From positions 2,978,172-3,042,171 of the forward strand of contig SDUX01000004.1 of NCBI GenBank assembly GCA_008729055.1: a stretch of DNA of 64,000 bases, written 5' to 3'. A model generated the notes under the pieces. The model saw only the letters and a program-made list of their open reading frames with translations, was not told the origin of the DNA and did not search any database. Positions 13,084 to 24,091 of this stretch are shown one piece after another; positions within the stretch are counted from its first letter, which is position 1; every line of letters starts with the position of its first letter. Made by a program: the position numbers and the translations under genes. Source of the stretch: Pyropia haitanensis (Eukaryota; Rhodophyta; Bangiophyceae; Bangiales; Bangiaceae).

Positions 13084-13625
13084 ACCCCCACAGGCGTCGA
13101 CGCGCGCGACCCCCGCGCCGCCCCCCCGCCCCCCCAGCGGCGGCGGACGCGCCCACCCTCCGCCACATCGAGTCGCTCTCCATCGGCGCGGTGACCGGGA
13201 CGGTGGCCAAGGTCGCGACGCTCCCGCTCGACAATGCCAAGAAGCTGCTGCAGACGCAGGGCCAGGGCGACCGGCTCGCGCACACCCGCTTTGCGGGCAC
13301 CGCGGGCGTCTTGCGGTGGCTGTGGGCCGCCGAGGGCGCCCGCGGCTGGTTCCGGGGGCTCTCCCCGAGCGTCGTCAAGGCGGCGCCCAACTCGGCGATC
13401 GCGTTTGCCGTGTACGAGGGCGTCCGCAACGCGCTGCGGCGGCGGCGGGCGGAGCGGGCTGCCGCCGCCGCCGACGCTGCCGCCGCGGTCGAGGCGGCCG
13501 ACGCGCGGTCGCGCGCGCCGCCGCCGCCACCACCGCCGCCACCACCACGACCACCGCCACCGCCACCGCCACAGCATCACGGGGGGGGAGGGGGGGGCGA
13601 AATGCCCCCGGCGGCCGCCGACTAA
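11865..13625 (+). CDS. Mitochondrial carrier, thiamine pyrophosphate carrier-like
   Basis: Inner-membrane SLC25 carrier with all three repeat signatures: PLDVVKIRRQ, YPLDLLRTRM and LPLDNAKKLLQ. The phrase RGLSPSVVKAAPNS in repeat 3 and the first signature resemble thiamine pyrophosphate carriers (SLC25A19 type), so cofactor import into mitochondria is the likely role. Substrate assignment is by resemblance only. The ATG at 11865 sits in ggcggccATGG and opens a Pro/Gly/Ser-rich leader. To reach the first repeat (DELTAGAAAGATARM, from about 12229) the frame must change within the C-rich stretch 12120-12225. A second change at C runs 13121-13127 or 13129-13135 joins repeat 2 to repeat 3 (HIESLSIGAVTGTVAK). 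Low-complexity loops (poly-Pro near 12490-12540, poly-Ala near 13022-13080) expand the usual 300-residue fold. Stop TAA at 13623-13625. It converges on the asparaginase gene. Confidence 0.8.
13022..13080 (+). repeat. GCC array encoding poly-alanine inside the carrier
   Basis: A run of about 19 alanine codons, nearly all GCC, lies between repeat 2 and repeat 3 of the carrier. It should fall in a loop between transmembrane helices. Confidence 0.8.
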
Positions 13626-14255
13626 CTGGCCCCACCATCCGCAGGCGACAGTGCCCACCAGTGAGGGGCGGGGGGGGGGGGTGGGATGCGCGGCGGGGAC
13701 AGGGGGGGCTCCCCAGGACCAACAAGAAATAGATAACAGAAATGCGTTGCCATGGAGGGGGTCGCGGAGGGCGCGCCCGCCCGACCGGTCCCAGGGCGGG
13801 CGCCCGCCGGTCGTCCTCGGCGCGCAGGGGGGGGAGACGCTGGGGGGCGCAGGCGGCGTGCGCCCGCCGCTCAGTGCGCCTGCCGGCGCGGCGTCACGCT
13901 GGCACGGCGGATGCCTGGCGGGGGGTGGCCACGGGCGCCATCATCCCCCCAGTGCCCCTCGCTGCGCCGCGCCCCTGTCTTCCCGGCCGCGGCCGCGCTG
14001 CCGCCGCCGCCGCCAGCAGAGGTCGAGCCGCAGAGGGGGGGCGGGGCGGCCTACTGTACGGCCGCGGCGGCGGCGGCGGCTGCGCCCACCCCCAGCGGGC
14101 GGTCCGCCACCACGGCCGCGGTCGTGGCGGGGCGCGGCGGCAGCCGCGCGCGTTCACCGCCACGGCCGGGCGCCCGGACGTCGGCAGGCGAGCTCCCCCC
14201 CCCCCCAACCCCCCCCCCCGCCCCCCACCCCCAACCCCCCCCTCCCCCCCCCCCC
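13626..14255. other. Convergent intergenic region
   Basis: About 630 bases between converging genes. It is C-rich on the plus strand toward 14190-14260. The open frames across it are low-complexity and unsupported. Confidence 0.5.
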
Positions 14256-14447
14256 TCACAGCTCCTCATCAATGCCCGACCGGAGGACGCCGTCCCCCCC
14301 CACGGCGGCCCACGCCATGCGCGGCGTCGTAAACGCGGCGGCCATCCCCCCCCCCGGCCAATGAGCACCAGCCCGCCGCACCCGCCGCCCGTCTTGGCCG
14401 CCATCGTCGCCAGCGCGCCGCGCGCGGCGGCGGCCTCGGCGCGGCCG

Positions 14448-14503
<56 letters not shown>

Positions 14504-15671
14504 CCCCCCACCACCGCCGTCGCCTTCGAGGCGCCACAGCGCCAGCCGCGCGAGCGTGACGAGCGTAATCGACTCGCCGTGGCCGGTCGTCGACGCCGCC
14601 CCCGCCGCCGCGTCGGCGTACGCGCCGGCGCCGACGAGCGGCGAGTCCCCGACGCGGCCGACCCGCTTGGCGGTGATGCCGCCCGTCGACGTGGCCGCCG
14701 CCACGGTCGCGCCGTACAGCACCACCGCGCCGACCGTGTCGTGGCCAGAGGGGGGGGCGGGGGCGGCGGGAGCGGAGCCGCCGCCGGGCTCCCCCCCCGC
14801 GGTCCCGGCAGCCTCGCCACCACCACGCCCACCCCCACGCCCACCCCCACCCCCACCCCCACCCCCACCCCCACCCCCAGCGGCATCCCCTCCCCCAACC
14901 GCCTTGACGCCATTAAACAGGGACCCCACCACCGCCGGGAACCGCCGGTACCGCTCCCACTCGGCCACCGCCGCTGGCGACACGAGCGCCCGCCGCGCGG
15001 CGTCGGCGGCCATCGCCACCCCCCGCTCGGCGGCAAACGCGTCGGCCCCCCCCCCCACCAGCAGCGTATGCGGCGTCGTGTCCGCCACCGCCCGCGCCAA
15101 CGACACGGGGTGCGCGACGGTCGAGACCGCCGCGACGGCACCCGCGACGAGCGGCGCCCCCGGGCGGGACACCATCAGCAGCGCGTCGCACTCGACGCCG
15201 CCCGCCGCGTTGAGCACCGAGCCGGTGCCCGCGTCAAAGGCCGGGTCCGCCTCGAGGGTCCGCACCGCCGCTTCCACCGCGTCCGCCGCGACGGTTGCGG
15301 GTGAGGGGGGCGGGGGGGGGGGGGGGGGGGGGAAGGCCCCCCGCCGCCACCGCCGGCAGGAGTACCCCCCGCCGTCGCCGCTGCCGTCGCCGCCGCCGCC
15401 GTCGCCGCCGCCGTCGCCGCCGCCGCCGTCGACGCCGTCGCCGCCGTGGTGGCGGCTGCCGCCTCGGCGGCGGCGGCGGCGGTGAGCACCGCGTGCGCGG
15501 CGGCGGCGGCGCGGCGGACGCCGGCGAGCGTCGCGGCCGTCGCTTCCGCGGGGATGGCCCAGGCGCCGCCGTGGACGATAACACGGATGAGGGGGGGGGG
15601 CGGGGGTACCACCGCCGTGGGGGGGGGGTGGGCGGAGGTGCCGCCGCCGCGGCCGCCGCGGGCAGAGGCAT
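14256..15671 (-). CDS. Isoaspartyl peptidase/L-asparaginase (Ntn hydrolase)
   Basis: Family T2 N-terminal-nucleophile amidohydrolase, splitting L-asparagine or beta-aspartyl peptides. The N-terminal beta strand reads [12 protein letters not shown] (about 15550-15590). The middle carries [16 protein letters not shown]. The autocleavage site is HDTVGAVV, with the threonine expected to become the new N-terminus at about 14736, followed by [21 protein letters not shown] and GAGAYAD, all typical of the family. The C-terminal end (GLVLIGRGG then [16 protein letters not shown]) is reached only after a frame change at a C10 run (14346-14355). A second change is needed at a G21 run (15312-15332), and a third at G10 runs (15591-15600 or 15619-15628) if translation starts at the ATG at 15671. 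The start is the least certain part, since upstream sequence is also open. Poly-Ala and poly-Gly insertions lie in the alpha subunit and near the C-terminus. Confidence 0.78.
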
Positions 15672-16063
15672 CCCCGCCGCACGACGCGGCGGCCGCCGCC
15701 ACGCCGGCCGCCGCGCCACGCCGGCCGCCGCGCCACGCCGGCCGCCGCGCCGTGCCGCGGCCGCGGCGGCGCAAGAGTGGTGGCGGGGGGGGGGGGGGGG
15801 GGTGCCGATGGGCGAGAGTGGACGCGAGGGTGGGGGAGGAAACGCGCGGCGGCGGGGGGCGGGGGGGGGGGGGGGGGGGGACGGGTGACGAGGGCGGCGG
15901 GCTGCCGGCAATGGTGGGGGGAGGGGGGGATGAGAGCGGCGGAGCGCGGGACCGCTGGCTGCCACTGCCGCCGCCGTGGCTGGCCGACGGTCGCGCTGGG
16001 CGCGGCCGAATCGATCCGCGGCACGTCACCCATCCCGGCGTGGCGGCGGCCGGATCACGCCCT

Positions 16064-16100
<37 letters not shown>

Positions 16101-16463
16101 GCCACCGCCGCCACCGCCGCCGGCAGCCGCGCCATCACCTCGGCACCCCCCCCCCCCCCCCCACCTACCAAGACCCGACCACGGCCGCCGCCAACGCCTC
16201 CACCCCTCTACCCGTGCCATCACCGCCCTCCCACCCCCCTCCTCCCACCACCACCACCACCACACCCGCCACCCCCCCCCCCCCCGCCGCCACCGCTGCT
16301 ACCGGCCGGCTCGTCCGCCCGCGGACGCTGCCGGGGCGGCTCCCCCCGACGGCCGCGGCGGCGGTCGTGCCGGCGGCCGGGGCGCCGCCGTTGCGGGCGG
16401 CACGGGGCGGCGGTCACCCGCCAGCACCACCCCCCCCCCCAGCCACTCCCCGCTGGCGGCGGC
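15672..16463. other. Divergent promoter region between asparaginase and TGT genes
   Basis: About 790 bases separating two divergent genes. It holds tandem GCCACGCCGGCCGCCGC-like units near 15698-15752, a (GCC)n array near 16063-16100 and long C runs. No core promoter motif was recognised. Confidence 0.5.
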
Positions 16464-17883
16464 ATGGCCGCCGACGCCGCCGCCCCTGCGGGTGGCGGGG
16501 CGTCCCCGCGGCCGCCCACGGCCGCCGCGGCGGCGGCGGCAGCGGGGACGGCGGCAGCGGGGGTGGCGGCGGCCGGGACGGCGGCGGCGGCGGCGGCCGG
16601 GGCGGGCGCGGCGGGCGGCGGCGGCGCCCCCCCCCGGTGGCCCGACGCGGCGGCCGGCTACTCGACCGCCGGCGCGTCCTACTATGGGGGGCCCGCCTCC
16701 CCCGCGCTGCGGATGGAGGTGCACGCCACCGCCGGCCGCGCGCGGGCGGCGACGCTGCACCTGCCGTCGCACGCGGCGGCGACGCCCATGTTCATGCCCG
16801 TCGGCACGCAGGCGAGCGTCAAGGGCGTGTCGCCCGCGCAGCTGGCCGACCCGGCCGTCGACGCGCAGGTGGTGCTGGGCAACACGTACCACCTGGGCAC
16901 CCGCCCGGGGGGGGGGTCGTCGACGCGCTCGGCGGCCTGGGGCGGATGATGCGGTGGCCGCGGGGCACCCTCACCGACAGTGGCGGGTTTCAGATGGTGT
17001 CCCTGTCGCGGTTTGCGGTCGTGTCCGAGGCGGGCGTCCAGTTCCAGTCCCCCGTCGACGGGTCGGAGATGCTCCTCACCCCCGAGGTGAGCATCGGCAT
17101 CCAAAACGAGCTCGGCGCGGACATCATCATGGCGCTCGACGATGTCGTGTCGAGCGTCACGACCGGCCCGCGCGTCGCCGACGCCGCCGCCCGCACCGTC
17201 CGCTGGATTGACCGGTGCGTCGCGGCGCACGCGCGGCCGGCGCGGCAGTCGCTCTTTGGCATCGTGCAGGGCGGGCTGGACCTCCGCCTCCGCGGCGAGT
17301 GCGCGGCGGCGCTCGTCGCGCGGGACCTCCCCGGCTACGCCGTCGGCGGCCTGTCGGGCGGGGAGGATAAGGGCTCCTTTTGGCGCGCCGTCGCGGCGAG
17401 CCTCGCGGCGCTGCCCGCCGGCAAGCCACGCTACTGCATGGGCGTCGGCTACCCAGAGGACCTGGTCGTGTGCGTCGCGCTCGGCGCGGACATGTTTGAC
17501 TGCGTCTACCCGGCGCGGACCGCCCGGTTTGGCACCGCCCTCGTCCGCGGGGGGCTGCTCAAGCTGCGCGCCGCGGCCATGGCCGCGGATTTCGGGCCCG
17601 TCGACGCGGCGTGTCCGTGTGAGGTGTGCGCCACGTACACGCGGTCGTACCTGCACGCGCTGGCGGGGGGGGGGGGGAGGGCGTCGCGCTCGCGGGGCAG
17701 CTGCTGACGCTGCACAACGTGGCCTACCTGACGGGGCTGATGCGCCGCGCGCGGGCGGCCATCCTCGACGGCGTCTTTCCCGCGTGGGTCCGCGCCTTTA
17801 TGGCCGACCTGTACCCGGGGGGGGACTACCCGCAGTGGTCGTCCGAGGCGCTCGCGGCGGCGGGGATCCCGCTGGGGGAATGA
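16464..17883 (+). CDS. QTRT1: Queuine tRNA-ribosyltransferase catalytic subunit
   Basis: Catalytic subunit of eukaryotic tRNA-guanine transglycosylase, exchanging guanine-34 for queuine in GUN-anticodon tRNAs. After an Ala/Gly-rich leader the protein shows the family sequence in order: PMFMPVGTQASVKGV, VVLGNTYHLG, LTDSGGFQMVSL with the active-site Asp, QLFGIVQGG-like IVQGGLD, YAVGGLSGGE, MGVGYPEDLVVCVALG and MFDCVYPARTARFG with the nucleophile Asp. A zinc site of CPCEVC plus a following histidine comes next, then LLTLHNVAYL. The frame changes at a G10 run (16907-16916) and at a G13 run (17665-17677). Each join lies inside a conserved block, so both are almost certainly run-length errors. The ATG at 16464 (ggcATGG) gives an extension of about 75 residues over the human protein that could be a targeting sequence. 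Stop TGA 17881-17883. Confidence 0.9.
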
Positions 17884-18186
17884 GGGGGTGGCGCTGGCCG
17901 GCGCAGACCGGGGGCGGGTGTGCGCCGGGGGTGGGGGCCACTGGGGAGGGCAGCGCGGGAGGGGGAGCGGGGGGAGGGGCGGCAGCCCGCGGCGCTCCTG
18001 GCTTTGCCGCCGGGCACACCGCCGCTGGCCATGATGGCAGCGGCACGGCGCTCCCCCTCCCGTCCTGCCTAGACGCGCGCCGCCTCATCGGCGGTCCACC
18101 CACGAGTCGTGTCGCTCCGCTTTGTCGTTGCCTCTGTTCTCCCCTCTCTTGCTTCCCTCCCTATATGCTTACGCGCCCTCCCCTGT
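17884..18186. other. Convergent intergenic region
   Basis: About 300 bases between the TGT stop and the presumed end of the next minus-strand gene. No feature was recognised. Confidence 0.4.
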
Positions 18187-19543
18187 CTACCGCCCCCACC
18201 ACGCGCCGCGGCGCCGCCTCCCCCTCTCTACGCCCCCCACCACGCGCCACCGCGCCCCCCCCCCCCACCTCTGGCGCCCCCCCCCCTCCCCCGTCGCCCG
18301 CCACCACCCCGCCGCCGCGGCGACCGCCGCCCCCGACGCGCCCGCCGCCTCCCCCGCCGCCGCCGCCGCCGTCATCACCGCCGCCGCCGCCGCCGCGGCG
18401 GCCACCGTCGCGACCGCCGTCGCGGCGTCCGCGTCGGCCCAGGCCGCAACGGCCGCCGCCGCCGCCGCGGCCGCGGCGGCGGTGGCGGCGGCGGCGGCGG
18501 CGGGGGAGGCGGTCCCCCCACCCCCCGCCTGCCGCCCCCGCCCCTCCGGCCGCCCATTGTCGGCGTGCCGCCCCCACGCGGCGTCCTCCACCGCCGCGGC
18601 GGCGGCCGCGGCGCGCATGCCGGCACGCCCGGCCGCGGTGCGCGCGGCGGCCGCCGCGGCGGCGGCCGACGCGGAGGTGGCGGCGGCTACCGCCGCGGTG
18701 CGCGCCGCGGCGTCGGCGCGCGCCCAGCCCGTGACGGCGGCGGTGGCGGCGGCGGTGGCGGCCGCAGCCGCGTCGGCTGCGCAGGTGGGGGGGGGGCGCT
18801 CGCGGCGGCGGCGGCCGTCGAGGCCACGGCGGGGAGGGGTGGGGGGGGGCGGGGAAGCTCCTGCCGTTGCCCTGGCCGGCCACCCCCGCGGCCCACCGCA
18901 GCGGCGGCTGCCGCGGCACGCCGTCCGCGACGGCGGCGGCGGCGGCGGGGCCCTCGGCGACGGCGGCGCGCCAGCCGCACGCCCACTCTACGCTCGCCGC
19001 GGTGGTCCCGCGGTCCGAGGTGCTCGTCGTGGTGATGGGTGAGACGGGCGCCACCGTCGGCGGCGGCGGCAGCGCGCTGTTGGCGGTGTGGGGGTGGAGG
19101 AGGAGCGCCAGCAGCGGCGGCCGGCCGGCCGCGCCCGCACCCGCCGCGGCGGCCGACCGACCGCGTCGCCCGCCGGCGGCGCGCCACGCGCGGCGGCCGC
19201 CGCGGGCGTTGGCGTCGTCGTCGTCGTCGCCGTCAGTGTCGACGCCGCTGCCGCCGCAGCCAAAGACGCTACCGCCGTCGTCGCTGTCGTCGGCAAAGTC
19301 GTCGTCGCTGTCGTTGCCGTCGCTGCTGTCGGCGGTGGTGCTGCTGCTGTCCGTGCCGCCGCTGTTGTGGTCACTACCGCCGCCACCACCGCCGCCGCGA
19401 CGGCCACAGTCGTCAACGACGGGCGGCGGCCGCGGCGCCGCGACCCGCCCGCGGCGCGACAGCGACGGCAGCGGCAGCGAGAAGACGTTGAGGGAGGGCA
19501 GCGCGGCGGGCAGCCGCGCAAAGGTGGTGAGGAGCCACGCCAT
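18187..19543 (-). CDS. Unrecognised acidic, Ala-rich protein
   Basis: I do not recognise the family. The ATG at 19543 has a strong context (cccgccATGG) and follows a TATA-like element about 290 bases upstream. It opens with a hydrophobic, basic N-terminus (MAWLLTTFARLPAALP) that could be a transit or signal sequence. A Ser/Asp/Gly-rich acidic region follows (DSDDDFADDSDDGG, DTDGDDDDDAN), then a more ordinary segment (TVAPVSPITTTSTSDRG, SVEWACGWRAAVAEG). From about 18850 the frame is low-complexity. A frame change at the G-rich runs near 18784-18850 would lead into an Ala-rich helical tail ending at the stop at 18187. The 3' end is therefore uncertain. Evidence for a gene is the mixed-composition segment and the promoter element, not homology. 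Confidence 0.4.
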
Positions 19544-19828
19544 GGCGGGCGGGGTTGGCGGGAGAGGGAAGGGGGGCGTGGCGAAGGCGCGGGGTGCGTT
19601 TGGAGGGCGTAGGGGGTTGTGTGTGTGTGTGTGGAGGAGGTGAGGGGGTGAGGCGCGGGGGAGGGGGTGGGCCCGTCGTGGCCTCGGTTACGGGTGCGCC
19701 AGCGTCAAAGAGGCGCCTCGACGGGGGACTCGTGTGCGTTGGCGGGGACGACGACGGTGGCGAGGCGGGTACTCGATTGGCTTGTGTGATCGTTGGCTTT
19801 TTCCCCTTGATGACCCTGAGGTCGTGCC

Positions 19829-19836
19829 TTTTTATA
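19829..19836 (-). promoter_or_regulatory. TATA-like box
   Basis: The minus strand reads TATAAAAA at this position, in otherwise GC-rich surroundings, about 286 bases upstream of the ATG at 19543. It is the clearest core-promoter-like motif in the window. It is assigned to the acidic-protein gene by position only. Confidence 0.5.
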
Positions 19837-20569
19837 GGGGCGGCCGCCTACCGCCCTGACGCGTTGGGGGGGTGGGCGGCTGGGCAGGGCAGCTGGGCGG
19901 CGGCTGGCCAAGTGCGGCCCGTCCGCCCCCACCCGTGGGGACTTGGGGAGGACGGCGATGGGTGGCCGTACCCCACCACGGGGTCCTTGTGGGGGAGGGC
20001 GTGCCGGCGGTGGGGAGGGGGGGGGGGGGGGGGGGGGAAGGGGAGGGGCGCCGGGGGGGCGACCCCGCACCCCGCGCCCGCCACCAGCGGGGCACGGCCG
20101 GCGGCCGGCGCGCCCCCCCGCGGGCGGCGGGCAGCCAGGCGGCCGGGCGGGTGGTGACGTGGGCGGGAAACGGGGAGGGAGAGTGTGGACGAGCGGGGAC
20201 GGCCGGCCAAGCCGTCGGCGGCGGTGGGCACCGCCCCCCGCGGCGGCGGCGGCGGGGGCTAGGCTAGAGGGGATGCGCGGCGGCCCCGCCGGCGCCACCG
20301 TCGTGGCCGCGTGGGCGCGCCGCACGGACCGCGTCTCGCGTCGGCCGCGCGGCGGGCGGCCGCGCGCGGCGGCTGTTTCCGCATTGGGCGCGCGCACGGT
20401 GGTCGGGCCCGCGGCTGACGGTGCGGGCATCCCGCCGCGGGGACCGCGACAGCGACCCGCGGTCCCGCCGTAGGGATCTATCTGCTGGTGGACTGTCCTG
20501 TACCGTAGTACAGCAGTACAGCACTACCCCGTGGGGAGGAAAGCAGCAACAATGCTGCACGCCCACCGT

Positions 20570-20604
20570 CCCGCACGGGTGGGGGTGTCACCCCCGTGCG
20601 GGAG
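20570..20604. repeat. Near-perfect inverted repeat (hairpin)
   Basis: Arms tcccgcacggg and cccgtgcggga flank a loop that itself pairs (gggtg with caccc). The result is an almost continuous stem. It is preceded by short gtac-containing repeats at about 20500-20525. Confidence 0.65.
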
Positions 20605-20889
20605 GCGACGCCGCTGGGCGATGGCGTGGTCCGCGCCGCCGCCCGCGGCGGGCGCCCTCCGCGGCCGGGCGGGTGGGGGCGGCCGCGGCCGCCGCGCGCC
20701 GCCCGGCGGGGTGGACGGCGGAGCCTCCCCCCGCCCGACCCCCGACCGGCCCGCCGCCGCCGACGGCCGCCGTCGCCGTTGGCTGGCTGCCGGCGGCCGC
20801 CGCCGCCGCGGCGGCGGTGGTACGGCGGCCGGCAGCTGCGCACGACGGGGGCGGCCGTCGGGCGCCGCCGTTCCGGCGTGGGCCACCCC

Positions 20890-20950
20890 GCTCCGCGGCG
20901 GCGACGCGGCGGTGGGCCGCGCCGCTCCGCGGCGGCGACGCGGCGGTGGG
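20890..20950. repeat. Direct repeat, 34-bp period
   Basis: Two copies of a unit beginning gctccgcggcggcgacgcgg start at 20890 and 20924. This is a simple tandem duplication in intergenic DNA. Confidence 0.75.
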
Positions 20951-22208
20951 CGGTGTGGCGGGCGCGTGGCGGTCCCGTGGGACGGCGGCGGCGCTCTGAC
21001 GGGTGCCGCCTCCCCGCCGGCCACCCAATCCTTTTTGGTCTCCGTCGTGTACCTGCTACTGGCTGTTGACGACGCGGCGGCCGCTGCGACGCTGCACGTC
21101 GCGGGGGGGTGGCGCCGCCCGCAGTGCGGAATGGTGTCCAAGAGACCGTGGCGGCGGCTTTGGTCTCGCGCTTGTCATCGTTGGGGGGGGCCCCCTTTTC
21201 CCTGTGGCCGCCGCGTGCGTCGAGCTGTGGCGGGGGCGCCCGCCGGGCAAGCGGCACGACGGCCTCCGGTGCGGCAGACGCAGCGGCGACCCCAGTCCTG
21301 GACGAGCTGCTGGCGGACTCTGCGAATGCATGGGCACGCTCCAGGTGCCGAGGTGTGTCGGAAACGTCAAAAGAGTCGCTCAACGCTGAGCAGGGGCATG
21401 CGCTGGCGGGCCTGGTGCACACCCCTACACCGCAGTGGAGCTGCCGGTGAAGGAGCTCTAGTCGGGTGACAGCGTGTCTAAAGGCAGCCGCTGAGTCAAC
21501 GACGAATGGCATTGAGGACACGGCCCTGAGCATAGATACCGCTCAAAACAGCGGAGGCAGTGTCGAAGGACGTGCTCGACACTACTGCGGACGTCGTGAC
21601 GGACACACCACGGTGGATGGCGGGGCTGATAGAGCTGTAGGCAAGAGCCACATTCACCCCACTGAGCCGTCCGCTGCCGCGGCCAGCCCGGAAGAGGTGA
21701 CCGCATTCGCGGCGCGGTTCCTCCGCCCAACACAGGTCGAGTGCGCTCAGCTGGGGGCACCCAAAGCAGAGGCACCAACCCCGCGCAAACGTCCCGAGTG
21801 CCGGTCCACGCCCCTACGGGACTGGTCTGGCAGGGAAAGCACCCCCGCAAAGCCGAGGCCGGGGACACCGCCCAAAGGCGGGCGCGCGCCAGCCTCTATG
21901 GCGGGCGTCCGGGGCTGGGGCTACGACGCGGTGGTGGTCAGGCGGGTCGACTCCGCGGCGACGGGCTCCACCGCCTGTGCAGGCCGATGGTGGGACTCGA
22001 GGGGAGGGGGTCCACGGCGGTCGCAGCGCCGGGGTCGGCGTACCGGCCACCTGCACCCGCCGCCCGGGGCGGCATTGAGTCTCGGCCGCGACTGGGAAGG
22101 CGCCCCCCGTCGGCAGCGGCCGTAGCGGTAGCGGGAGCGACAGGGTACACACGGCACGCCTCGCCGGTGGCGTCCGCGATGGGCGTGATCGCCCCCTCTT
22201 TTCCAGCC

Positions 22209-23215
22209 CTATCCCCGCTGGGAGGGGGCGGCGGCGGGGTTGTCCCCCCCCACCCCCCCCCTCCCCCCTCCGCCCCCCCCCCGACCGGCACGACCCGCCG
22301 CCGCCGCCGCCGGATTCCACGACGCGGCGAGGACGCCCGCGAGGACGAGCCCCCCCCCAGCACCCCCCGGCGGCCAAACGACTCGCCCAACACCGCCGCC
22401 GCCGCGGCGGTCGCCCACAGCGGCTTGGTCGCAAACAGCAGCGCCGTATCCGCGGCGGGCACGACGCGCTGGCCCGCCGCCTGCATCCATGAGGTCGTTG
22501 CGGATACGACCAGGCCCGACCAGACGACGAGCGCCACGTTGAGCGCCACCACCCCGGCGGTGACGCCGGCTGGCAGCAGCGCCGCCGCCCACCCGCCGCC
22601 CGCCGCCGCCGCCGCCCCCGCCGCCGCCGTCGCCGCGGCAGTGGTGGTGGTGGTGGTGGCGGCGCCGCCCGACGCGGCCCGCGCCGTCACCCACCGCCAC
22701 GCGGCGGGAATGGCGTAGCGGGCGACCACCCACGCGACGGCCAGCACCGCCTGCGTCACAATCTTGACCGCCACCAGCGGCGTCGCCCGCCGCACCCGCT
22801 GCACGTGGTAGTTGGTACGAAAGACGTAGACGGACAGGAAGACCGCGGCGAGCACCTCGAGGCCGTCGCCCACCGACACGGTCGCGAGGAACCGCCCGAG
22901 GCCGCCACCGCCGCCGCCCGCCGCGGCAGCGGCCGCCGCGGCGGCGGGCGCGGCGCCGCCGCCCGGGTCGCCCGCGAGGACCGCCACCCCCGCAAACGTC
23001 ACCGCCGTCGAGCCGAGCAGCCGCGCCGACAGCGGCGCGACGCCGAGCGCGACCGCCGCGAGCGGCACAAAGATCGATTCCAGCTGCACGAGGAAGGCCG
23101 CCCGCGACGCGGACGTGGTCGCGAGGCCGGCAATCTGCGCCGCGTTGGCCAGCGTCACCCACAGGCCGAGCTCCACGCCCGGCACCAAAAAGTCCAGCCC
23201 CGCGGCCGTGTCACT

Positions 23216-23272
<57 letters not shown>

Positions 23273-23934
23273 CGTGCCAGCGTCAGCATGCGCGGCGCCA
23301 GGGGTGGCGGCCGCCGCCGCCGCGGCCGCCGCCCGCCCCCGCCGCACCTCCCGCAGCGTGACGGGCACGTAGACGGCGGCGGCGAGGCACAGGCGGGCAG
23401 CGTTGAACAGCGGCGGCGACAGCGCAACCGGCAGCGTGTGCAGCAGGCGGGTGACGACGAGAAAAGTGGACCACAGCGCCGGCACCGCCGCGAGCACCAG
23501 CCGCCCGGGCACCGCCACCTCCACCCCGCCCACCGCCACCACCACCCGCCCCGCCGCGGTCGCCGCCGCCGCCACGCGCTCCCGCCGCGTCAACGGCGCT
23601 GTCGACGCGGCCGGCGGCACGCCGTCGGGGGCGCCGCCGCCGTCGCCGGCGGGCGGCGCGCCGGACGCGGGCGCCCCCGCCGCCGACGTCACCACCGCCA
23701 CGCGGCGTGGCCGGCCGCAGCTGCCGCTGCCGCTGCCGCTACCGCCGCCGCCGCCGCCGCCGCCGCCGCGGCCGCCGACCGCCGGCGGCGGCACGCACCG
23801 CGCGCGGCGTGGCCGCAGTGGGGTTCCGTGCGACCACCGCGGCAGCGCGGGCGGCGCCCCCACCCCGCGCACCACGCCGCGGCCGCCGTGCCGCCACGGT
23901 GGGTGGCCGCCGCACACGGCGGGCAGGGGGGCGG

Positions 23935-23966
<32 letters not shown>

Positions 23967-24091
23967 GCGGGGTGGCGCCTCCCCGCGGGCAGCGCGGGCG
24001 CCGCCCACGCGACGCCGCCGCGAGGCGGGGTGGGCGGCGCGGCCGCCGCGGCGGCGGAGGCGCCGCGCGGCGCCGCGGGCGGGGCGCCCAT
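22209..24091 (-). CDS. EamA/DMT-superfamily transporter, possibly plastid
   Basis: Predicted integral membrane transporter of the drug/metabolite superfamily. Hydrophobic segments appear in the expected 10-helix pattern: LVLAAVPALWSTFLVVTRLL near 23460-23510, LWVTLANAAQIAGLA, FVPLAAVALGVAP, TAVTFAGVAVLAGD, LEVLAAVFLSVYVF, ILVA-like VAVKIVTQAVLAVAWVV, TAGVVALNVALVVWSGLVV and ADTALLFATKPLWATAAAAAVLGE. The closing helix, GGGLVLAGVLAASWNP, needs a frame change at a C9 run (22350-22358) and ends at TAG 22209-22211. The ATG at 24091 has the context gccgccATGG and leads into about 180 residues rich in Ala, Arg, Pro and Gly, which could be a plastid transit peptide. The substrate cannot be told. Poly-Gly insertions lie in the loops. 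It is divergent from RPS7. Confidence 0.75.

Larger units (their letters stand above)
19544..22208. other. Long intergenic region with repeats and a less GC-rich block
   Basis: About 2.7 kb. The right part of the minus-strand gene's promoter is here. Other contents are a G-rich run near 20020-20045, a hairpin near 20570-20605, a short direct repeat at 20888-20950, and a less biased block at 21040-21900 whose minus-strand frames are rich in Cys and His but lack a confident match. The block could be decayed mobile-element sequence or just transcribed non-coding DNA. Confidence 0.45.

Noticed and set aside
21458..21868. Minus-strand frame with clustered Cys and His, reminiscent of the end of a retrotransposon reverse transcriptase
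   Set aside because: The spacing is not a clear zinc knuckle, no catalytic motif is present nearby and no target-site duplication or tail was found. It may be decayed element sequence, but it cannot be supported.
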